A stretch of 64,000 nt of DNA, from assembly GCA_049325415.1 (NCBI GenBank), contig JBMOLL010000058.1, positions 10,766-74,765 on the forward strand. The letters are read 5' to 3'. The DNA is from JBMOLL01 sp049325415. Its GTDB lineage: Bacteria; Bacteroidota; Bacteroidia; Bacteroidales; GCA-2748055. This document shows positions 58,268-64,000 of this stretch, piece by piece. How positions within the stretch are numbered: position 1 is the stretch's first letter; every line of letters begins with the position of its first letter. Below the pieces are notes generated by a model. That model worked only from the letters and a program-made list of their open reading frames with translations, ran no database searches and was not told the DNA's origin. The translations under genes were made by a program, and so were the position numbers.

Positions 58268-60199
58268 TTAATTAAAGTAAACTGCACTGAATTTGCAGGT
58301 TTCATAACAGATCCCACAGCCTGTACATTTATTCGCCACAATGAAATACGGATGCCTCTGGGCTCCGATGATCGCTTCCGCCGGACATTTCTTTTCACAG
58401 ATCCCGCAGCCTGTGCAAAGTCCCACATCAATGTAAAAAGTACGCAGTTCGGTGCAGACATTGGCGCGGCAGGCACGGTCGAAAATATGTTCCTCATATT
58501 CGTTTCTGAAATGCTTCAGGCTGGTCAGCACCGGATTGGGAGCCGTCTGGCCGAGTCCGCAAAGGGAAGTGTCCTTCATAACCCCTGCCAGGCTTTCCAG
58601 CTGCATCACGCCCTTGAAGCGTTCCAGGGTCGTATGGCTGTTTTCATCGACCGGTTTTCGGGAGATCCCGTCAAGGATCTCCGACATCCTTTTGGTCCCC
58701 TCGCGGCAGGGAATGCATTTTCCACAGCTCTGCTTCTGGGAGAAATCCATAAAATACCGGACCATATCGATGATACAGCTTTTTTCATCCAGCACAAGGA
58801 TCCCTCCTGCTCCCAGCGAATAACCCTTCTCCTTCATCCGGTCGTAATCCAGTGGAAGATCGGTTTCTTTTTCAGGGATCATGCATCCCGACGGACCACC
58901 TATATGGACCGCTTTCAGGATTCCCTCTTCAGGGACACCACCGGCGATCTTTGTAACGATGTCTTTCAGAGAAGTGCCCATGGGTACTTCAATCAGACCG
59001 GGAAAGCGTACGCGGCCGGATATGGAAAACACTTTGGTACCGGGATTTTCAGGCAAACCGGTCTTTCTGAACTCACCGGCTCCGGACGACACGATAAAGG
59101 GAACGTTCGACAGGGTTTCCACGTTATTGATCACCGTAGGTTTGCCATGATACCCGCTTTCGGCAGGGAAGGGAGGTTTGGAGCGCGGCATCCCTCTTTT
59201 TCCCTCAAGGCTTGCGATCAGGGCTGTTTCCTCGCCACAGACAAAGGCTCCGGGTCCTTTTCTGATGGAAATATCCAGGTTATAGCCGCTCTGAAAAATA
59301 TTATGTCCGATTAATCCGAGTTCCCTCACCTGACTGATGGCATTCTCCAGTTTCAGAATGGCATTGGTATATTCCGACCTGATATAGATCATTGCCTTGG
59401 TGGCTCCGATGGCATAGGAGGCAATGGCAATTCCTTCAATCACCTGATGCGGGTTCCCTTCCATCAGCGTCCGGTCCATAAAAGCACCCGGATCGCTCTC
59501 TTCAGCATTGCATATCAGGTATTTCTGATCTGAAGGAGTGGCATTGGCCACCTGCCATTTCCGTCCGGCGGGGAATCCGCTGCCCGACCTGCCCCGTAAA
59601 CCGCTTGACTCCACAATGGCGCAAATTTCCCTGTAGGTCTTGAAGCGGATGCAACTCAGGAAAGCCTTATAGCCATTATTGGCGATATATTCTTCGATCG
59701 ACATGGGATCGATGATTCCGCAATATTGCAGGATCCTCCTTGTTTGCATCGAAAAAAAAGGCAGCTCATCCAGGTAAGGCACCTTCTTCCAGGGATCCGA
59801 ACCGTGATTCCTCAACTGGGCAAGTAACAGGCTCTCCGGCAGGGTATGATGAAAGACATCATCCATCAAAGCCGGAATATCCTCCTCCGTCACATTGCTG
59901 AACAGCAGCCTGTTCCTTCCGGGAAGCTGAACTCCTACTATGGGTTCGGCTGCGATGAGTCCGATAGTACCTGTTCCGCAAACATCGGCTTCCAGCCCCC
60001 GCTCCTGCAGGTAGCTCTCTATCGCTTTCATGGTCTTCTCTGCCCCTGCGACAATACCCGCACTGCCCATTCCCACAGTGATCAGAGGTCTGACCACCCG
60101 CTGACGGGTAAGCAGTTCCACCAGATGTTTTTCTTCTGTAGTATAGTCTCTGGCGTCCTTGCCAGCCAGAATGCTGATCTGTTCAATGTTCATCATCAT
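58268..60199 (-). CDS. hydB: HydB/NuoF-like NAD(P)H-binding subunit with vestigial N-terminal [2Fe-2S] domain
   Basis: 643 residues. The thioredoxin-like N-terminal domain (~33-125) keeps the fold pattern but its cysteines are gone: VGMGSAG replaces the CGTCG-like loop and CGTGTIGLIAAEP has Thr and Ile where cysteines belong. The NuoF core follows with the FMN/NADH loops GLRGRSGSGFPAG and CGEETALIASLEG and the [4Fe-4S] motif SCGKCIPCREG. Two more [4Fe-4S] motifs close the protein (LCTGCGICEKKC; KCTGCGICYETC). It would accept electrons from or deliver them to NAD(P)H. 13 bp after hydC, 17 bp before hydA. A start at Met2 or Met3 is equally possible. Confidence 0.9.
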   Translation of the reverse strand: MMMNIEQISILAGKDARDYTTEEKHLVELLTRQRVVRPLITVGMGSAGIVAGAEKTMKAIESYLQERGLEADVCGTGTIGLIAAEPIVGVQLPGRNRLLFSNVTEEDIPALMDDVFHHTLPESLLLAQLRNHGSDPWKKVPYLDELPFFSMQTRRILQYCGIIDPMSIEEYIANNGYKAFLSCIRFKTYREICAIVESSGLRGRSGSGFPAGRKWQVANATPSDQKYLICNAEESDPGAFMDRTLMEGNPHQVIEGIAIASYAIGATKAMIYIRSEYTNAILKLENAISQVRELGLIGHNIFQSGYNLDISIRKGPGAFVCGEETALIASLEGKRGMPRSKPPFPAESGYHGKPTVINNVETLSNVPFIVSSGAGEFRKTGLPENPGTKVFSISGRVRFPGLIEVPMGTSLKDIVTKIAGGVPEEGILKAVHIGGPSGCMIPEKETDLPLDYDRMKEKGYSLGAGGILVLDEKSCIIDMVRYFMDFSQKQSCGKCIPCREGTKRMSEILDGISRKPVDENSHTTLERFKGVMQLESLAGVMKDTSLCGLGQTAPNPVLTSLKHFRNEYEEHIFDRACRANVCTELRTFYIDVGLCTGCGICEKKCPAEAIIGAQRHPYFIVANKCTGCGICYETCKFSAVYFN

Positions 60200-60212
60200 T
60201 TACTTCTGATGG

Positions 60213-60674
60213 TTATAGCTCATCGGCACGACAGTTTTCCACGACCTGCCGGACAGTTTTTTCATCGGCCGAAGGATAAAAGAACCCGTTCACGGCAAAT
60301 ACCGGCGCTTTCCCGCAGGCACCAATGCAGGAGAGCACCTCAAGACTGAATAATCCATCCCGGCTGGTCTCCCCTTCGGCAATTCCCAGGTATTTGTTCA
60401 GCGAACGAAGCAGTTCCCTTGAACCGCCGAGGTGGCAGCCTGAACCGTTGCAAACGGTGAAATGGTACTTACCTTTCGGAATGAACCTGAACTGGTTGTA
60501 AAAAGTAGCAAGACCATAAATTCTGCTGGCGGGCAGTTTCATGTAACTTCCGACCTGGGCAACCGCATCCTCTGAAAGAAAGCCAAATTCGTCCTGGATG
60601 CGCTGTAAAACAGGGATCAGGGAATCAGTGGTAACATGAGGAAACTCGCTGAGTAATTCATCAATACGATTCAT
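60213..60674 (-). CDS. hydC: HydC/NuoE-like [2Fe-2S] subunit
   Basis: 153 residues. Thioredoxin-like [2Fe-2S] domain with all four cysteines: C75, C80 in VCNGSGC and C116, C120 in SCIGAC. The N-terminal helical bundle (IPVLQRIQDEFGFLSEDAV; GLATFYNQF) is typical of NuoE/HydC. It carries electrons between HydB and the rest of the complex. First gene of the minus-strand hydrogenase operon, with an exact -7 element about 46 bp upstream. With HydB's own N-terminal cluster lost, this is the only [2Fe-2S] of that fold in the predicted complex besides HydA's. Confidence 0.93.
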   Translation of the reverse strand: MNRIDELLSEFPHVTTDSLIPVLQRIQDEFGFLSEDAVAQVGSYMKLPASRIYGLATFYNQFRFIPKGKYHFTVCNGSGCHLGGSRELLRSLNKYLGIAEGETSRDGLFSLEVLSCIGACGKAPVFAVNGFFYPSADEKTVRQVVENCRADEL

Positions 60675-60719
60675 GAAAGCAGGAATATCTTAGTTTTCAG
60701 CCTGTTCTGTAATAACAAA

Positions 60720-60727
60720 CAAAGATA
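60720..60727 (-). promoter_or_regulatory. -7 element of the hydCBA operon
   Basis: TATCTTTG on the minus strand, exact TAnnTTTG, 46 bp before hydC, with a TTTA about 21 nt upstream. The Rex-like repeats bracket it, so a bound repressor would cover the promoter. Confidence 0.55.
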
Positions 60728-60926
60728 TATATTTGTATTGTTATTTTGTAAACATTGTTATCAAAATAACACTGCTTCACAACATTTTTTCGTTACGTAG
60801 CTGGAGGAATCCGTGTAAGATATTATTTACCAGCGTCTTTTTAAAGTAATGTCCTTGTTTATACCCGGTTTAAATTACATTTATCACATGCAGCTGGTGG
60901 ATTAAGGGGAACTGTTGTGAAATTAT

Positions 60927-60934
60927 TAACTTTG
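60927..60934 (+). promoter_or_regulatory. -7 element of the plus-strand sensor operon
   Basis: TAACTTTG, exact TAnnTTTG, 21 bp before the GTG start at 60955; the -33 position is weak. Confidence 0.45.
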
Positions 60935-60954
60935 GACTTTAATCGATTCCAAAA

Positions 60955-61209
60955 GTGTCAGCAAAAACAGAGATCAAGATCTGCCTGGGAAGTTCCTGTT
61001 TCAGCAGGGGAAACAAAAAGACGTTGCAGATCATTCAGCAATACATCAGGGAAAACGGGCTGGAGGACCGGGTCATTCTCAGGGGGAATCATTGCTTTTC
61101 CGATTGTGCAAAAGGGCCGATACTGGAGGTCGACGGAGTACTGCATGAGAAGGTTGATGAAGAAAATGTCATCAGCATACTGAGGAATGCCTTGCTGTTA
61201 AATGGATAA
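60955..61209 (+). CDS. Small thioredoxin-like [2Fe-2S] protein
   Basis: 84 residues, GTG start. Cysteines C10, C15 in ICLGSSC and C47, C51 in HCFSDC give the full [2Fe-2S] ligand set of NuoE-like ferredoxins. Such small proteins are found beside [FeFe]-hydrogenase sensor genes in Clostridia. It probably exchanges electrons with the neighbouring FeS proteins. 9 bp before the PAS hydrogenase-like gene, first gene of the plus-strand operon. Confidence 0.85.
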   Translation: MSAKTEIKICLGSSCFSRGNKKTLQIIQQYIRENGLEDRVILRGNHCFSDCAKGPILEVDGVLHEKVDEENVISILRNALLLNG

Positions 61210-61218
61210 AAACAGAAA

Positions 61219-63069
61219 ATGGAACCACTGCTGAAAATCAGGGATGAAAAGTGCATTGCTTGCTATGCCTGTGTCAGGGCCTGCCCGGTAAAAGCCATCC
61301 AGGTCAGGAGCGACAGGGAGAAACCGGAGATACTTCCGAACCGCTGTATCGGTTGTGGAAACTGTCTGGCCACCTGTAGTCCTGGAGCTATAGAGATCCG
61401 TGATTCCCGCACAGAGCTGAAACTATTGCTTTCCGGAAAGGAAAAAGTTGCCGCCATCGTGGATCCGTCCATTGCCGGTGAATTCCCTGACATTACCGAT
61501 TACCGGAAATTTGTACAGATGATGCGCAGGCTGGGGTTTTCCTATGTCAATGAGGTTTCCTTCGGGGTTGATCTTGTTGCTGCCCGTTATCGCGATCTGT
61601 TTGCTGCAAGCAGGGGGAAATATTACATCATGGCCAATTGCCCCATAACGGTTTCCTATATTGCCAAATACCGTCCGGAGCTGATCCCCAACCTTGCCCC
61701 CATCATTCCGCCTTCGGTGGCAACGGCCAAAGTGGCCCGGGAACTGTATGGCCCTGCCACCAGGATCGTTTACATCAGTCCGTTGATTGCCAGCAAGGAA
61801 GAAGCTGTATCTTTCTCAGATAAGGAAAAGATCGACTGCGTGATCACCTTTGTTGAACTCCGTGAACTTTTTGAAGAATACCGCATCGACGAAAAGGAGT
61901 TGGAATACAGCGATTTCGACCCACCCCTTGGTTATCGCGGTGCGTTGTTCCCGCTGGCGGGAGGGATCCTGGAGGCTGCCGATCTGTTCACAGGCCGCCT
62001 GGACTCCAAAGTGGTTACCATCGAAGGGAACCAGATCTTTGATGCCATCGATGAGTTTGCTGATAGCATCAATATTATCAAGCTTCATTTCAACCTTTTT
62101 TACAAGGAATTCCTTATGGGACGCGGAACCAGCATGGGAGGCAAACGCAGTCTCAGAAGAAGCCAGATGATCAGTTATGTGAACAAACGATTGAAGAAGT
62201 TCGATCACCAGGAATGGGAGAAAGCCATGGAAAAATTTTCCTCCATCGGCTTTGATCGCCATTACACTGCGGATGAACAGAGATTGCCGGAACCACCGGA
62301 AGACAAGCTTGAAGAAATTCTCAAAGAACTTCACCAGAGGGGCGATAATAAAGTGGGTTGTGGTGCCTGTGGTTACCGTTCCTGCCACGATTTTGCCGTT
62401 GCCATTGCCCAGGGCCTGGCCATCCCGGAAATGTGCAACAATTACGCGACCCTGAACCGGCAGAACCATATTCAGGCCTTAAAAATTTCCAATGAAAAGC
62501 TGGCCCAGGCTCAGGAGGCACTGCGGGAATCGGAAAAGAATTCGCGGCGGGAGAAGGAATCTGCACGGGAATCTTCGGAGATCATCAAAGCCATGCTGCA
62601 GAAACTTCATTCAAGTGTACTGATCGTAGATGAGAACCTGAAGATCATCCAGGCCAACCAGAGCTTTATCGAACTGCTCGGCGACGAAGCAAGGGAGATC
62701 AATGAGGTTGTGCCCGGGCTTACCGGCGCCGACCTGAAAACCCTGCTACCCTATAACCTTTACAATCTTTTCACCTTTGTCCTTTCGAACAATGAGGATA
62801 TCACCAACCGCGATGTCACTTTTGATGAAAGGATGCTGAACATTTCGGTATTTGTGATAAGAAAGGCAAAAATTGTCGGAGCAGTAATCCGCGACATGTC
62901 GATACCGGCGGTGCAGAAGGAAGAGGTGGTGAAGAGGCTGACTGAAGTAGTGGATAAGAACCTTCACCTGGTCCAGCAGATCGGTTTTATCCTGGGAGAA
63001 GGTGCTGCCGAGACCGAAAGGATGCTGAATGCGATCATTGAGTCGTACAAACCCAGGAAAAAACACTGA
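61219..63069 (+). CDS. Degenerate [FeFe]-hydrogenase-like PAS protein
   Basis: 616 residues. Two [4Fe-4S] motifs (C12, C15, C18, C22; C43, C46, C49, C53), a hydrogenase-like domain (~70-340), another FeS motif (C381, C384, C389, C406 in the CGACGYRSC region), a coiled coil (420-455) and a PAS domain (~460-570). Only one H-cluster position survives: C141 in ANCPI. The L2 Cys is L189 (SPLIAS) and no Cys occurs from 208 to 380, so both L3 ligands are missing (LFYKEFLMG). It cannot hold a normal H-cluster; a redox or protein-interaction sensor is more likely. Resembles the phosphatase-linked group C proteins, and a SpoIIE phosphatase gene follows 7 bp on. Confidence 0.85.
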   Translation: MEPLLKIRDEKCIACYACVRACPVKAIQVRSDREKPEILPNRCIGCGNCLATCSPGAIEIRDSRTELKLLLSGKEKVAAIVDPSIAGEFPDITDYRKFVQMMRRLGFSYVNEVSFGVDLVAARYRDLFAASRGKYYIMANCPITVSYIAKYRPELIPNLAPIIPPSVATAKVARELYGPATRIVYISPLIASKEEAVSFSDKEKIDCVITFVELRELFEEYRIDEKELEYSDFDPPLGYRGALFPLAGGILEAADLFTGRLDSKVVTIEGNQIFDAIDEFADSINIIKLHFNLFYKEFLMGRGTSMGGKRSLRRSQMISYVNKRLKKFDHQEWEKAMEKFSSIGFDRHYTADEQRLPEPPEDKLEEILKELHQRGDNKVGCGACGYRSCHDFAVAIAQGLAIPEMCNNYATLNRQNHIQALKISNEKLAQAQEALRESEKNSRREKESARESSEIIKAMLQKLHSSVLIVDENLKIIQANQSFIELLGDEAREINEVVPGLTGADLKTLLPYNLYNLFTFVLSNNEDITNRDVTFDERMLNISVFVIRKAKIVGAVIRDMSIPAVQKEEVVKRLTEVVDKNLHLVQQIGFILGEGAAETERMLNAIIESYKPRKKH

Positions 63070-63076
63070 GCGACGA

Positions 63077-64000
63077 ATGGAAGGAAGGTTTTACATTGAG
63101 GTGGCCTCCGAACAGCGAAACTGCGGCGAGGAAAGGATCTGCGGCGACGTGTTTCTGAGCAGGAGGATTAAAGAGGAAAGCCGCACCATCGTGGTTCTGT
63201 CCGATGGAATGGGACACGGGGTCAAGGCCAATGTGCTGGCCACCCTCACTGCCACCATGGCCATTAACTTCACCATCGAACACAAAAATCCGGAGACCAT
63301 TGCAGAGATCATCATGAATACCCTTCCGGTTTGCTCCGAGAGACAGATGAGCTACTCCACCTTCACCATTGTCGACATTGAGGAGAACGGTGATATTACC
63401 CTGCTGGAATACGATAACCCCCAGGCTATTATCCTCCGGAACAACAAGCCCTTTGTCCCCGAATGGCAATGCGTGATCATGGAAAGTGAAAAAAATGCCG
63501 GAAAGGAAATACGAACCTGCCGGTTCAGCCCTAAAAAAGGTGATCGGATCCTGCTCTGCTCCGACGGGGTAAGCCAGTCGGGAATGGGTACCGATAAATA
63601 CCCGCTGGGCTGGGGGAGGGAGAATATCGAACGCTACGCTATGGAACTATCCGGGAATAACCCGGATATCTCCGCTGCCCGCCTGGCTTCCAAGATCGTC
63701 AACCTGGCTTTTCGCAACGATGGTTATATCTCCAGGGATGATACCAGCTGCGCTTCCCTGTATTTCAGGAATCCGAGGAAACTTCTGATAACCACCGGCC
63801 CTCCGTATGAAGAGGAAAATGACAGTAAACTGGGAATGGCCGTTAAGGAATTCAAAGGAAAGAAAATTGTCTGTGGAGCCACCACGGCAGATATTATTGC
63901 GCGAGAACTCGGCGTACAGATCGAGGACAGTCTGATCTTTGATGATCCCGACCTCCCGCCGCTCAGTTTCATGGAGGGGATCGACCTGGTTACCGAAGGT
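63077..64000 (+). CDS. SpoIIE/PP2C-type serine phosphatase, 3' end beyond window
   Basis: 308 codons visible without a stop. PP2C metal-site motifs: D24 in CGDVF, D43 in LSDGMGHG, later CSDGVSQSG and RDDTSC. These Mn2+/Mg2+ phosphatases remove phosphate from serine or threonine, often on anti-sigma-factor antagonists. It follows the PAS hydrogenase-like protein by 7 bp, and such pairs occur in clostridial hydrogenase clusters, so its activity is probably set by that sensor. After the PP2C core (~1-235) a further domain starts (KLLITTGPPYEEEN) that continues beyond the edge. Confidence 0.85.
   Translation, partial: MEGRFYIEVASEQRNCGEERICGDVFLSRRIKEESRTIVVLSDGMGHGVKANVLATLTATMAINFTIEHKNPETIAEIIMNTLPVCSERQMSYSTFTIVDIEENGDITLLEYDNPQAIILRNNKPFVPEWQCVIMESEKNAGKEIRTCRFSPKKGDRILLCSDGVSQSGMGTDKYPLGWGRENIERYAMELSGNNPDISAARLASKIVNLAFRNDGYISRDDTSCASLYFRNPRKLLITTGPPYEEENDSKLGMAVKEFKGKKIVCGATTADIIARELGVQIEDSLIFDDPDLPPLSFMEGIDLVTEG

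Larger units (their letters stand above)
60675..60954. promoter_or_regulatory. Divergent hydrogenase-locus control region with Rex-like palindromes
   Basis: 280 bp between the two hydrogenase-locus operons. Repeats: an 18-bp Rex-like element TTGTTATCAAAATAACAC (60755-60772; TGTTAT-N4-ATAACA), a perfect 10-bp inverted repeat TGTTATTTTG/CAAAATAACA (60739-60748, 60762-60771), AATAACAA (60711-60718) with TTGTTATT (60738-60745), and TTGTGAAATTATTAAC (60915-60930) beside the plus-strand -7 element. Rex sites of many anaerobes follow TTGTTAA/GA-N-TT/CAACAA-type symmetry. Confidence 0.5.

Noticed and set aside
1..64000. CRISPR arrays, tRNA or rRNA genes
   Set aside because: No regularly spaced direct repeats and no cloverleaf or rRNA-like sequence was recognised in any intergenic stretch.

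Overview
The window reads as a chromosome segment of an anaerobic, fermentative member of the Bacteroidota, most likely Bacteroidales-like. Evidence: a fused FeoA-FeoB, fused CcsB-CcsA, a type IX secretion C-terminal domain, a TonB-dependent receptor in a cobalamin-riboswitch operon, many PAS-rich hybrid histidine kinases, and repeated matches to the Bacteroidetes -7 element TAnnTTTG just upstream of genes. No rRNA, tRNA, CRISPR, IS element or integrase was seen, and the region looks like ordinary chromosome.

Layout. 1-6.6 kb: tail of a CAP-domain gene, then a minus-strand iron/cytochrome operon (feoAB, ccsBA, a DUF2721 protein). 6.6-9.6 kb: secreted WD40 protein, tryptophanase, a tiny protein. 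9.7-18.1 kb: three multidomain sensor kinases around a MATE exporter. 18.3-22 kb: yicC-gmk, an odd DoxX/TIM-barrel fusion, nadD. 21.9-27.9 kb: a vitamin B12 acquisition operon behind a cobalamin riboswitch (surface protein with a T9SS tail, BtuB-like receptor, BtuG-like propeller lipoprotein). 27.9-31.5 kb: patatin lipoprotein and another hybrid kinase. 31.8-42 kb: amino-acid fermentation genes: four-subunit 2-oxoacid:ferredoxin oxidoreductase, aminotransferase, arylacetate-CoA ligase, tandem-ACT protein and ADP-forming acyl-CoA synthetase. 42-50.7 kb: glutamine amidotransferase, PEP carboxylase, serine hydrolase, methyltransferase, membrane protein and a large secreted orphan.

50.9-64 kb is the most interesting part: an [FeFe]-hydrogenase locus. 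A minus-strand operon encodes HydC, HydB, HydA, a hydrogenase-domain/histidine-kinase fusion, a lone receiver and a receiver-kinase; next to it lie Rex, a RibF homologue with an eroded kinase half, and a TM1266-type regulator. A divergent plus-strand operon encodes a small [2Fe-2S] protein, a second hydrogenase-like PAS protein and a SpoIIE-type phosphatase cut by the window end. The two operons share a ~280-bp intergenic region with Bacteroidetes-type -7 elements and Rex-like palindromes.

Read closely, the locus is not a textbook bifurcating hydrogenase. HydA keeps all FeS and H-cluster cysteines but has lost proton-path and second-shell residues (C299S, E279Q, E282L, M353T, P354S, K358A in C. 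pasteurianus CpI numbering). HydB has lost the cysteines of its N-terminal [2Fe-2S] domain. The kinase fusion keeps all four H-cluster cysteines, while the PAS paralogue has lost three of them. Together this suggests a redox/H2 sensing and signalling island built around a modified HydABC complex. In metabolism, reduced ferredoxin from 2-oxoacid oxidation and NADH would be the pools that HydABC and Rex respond to.
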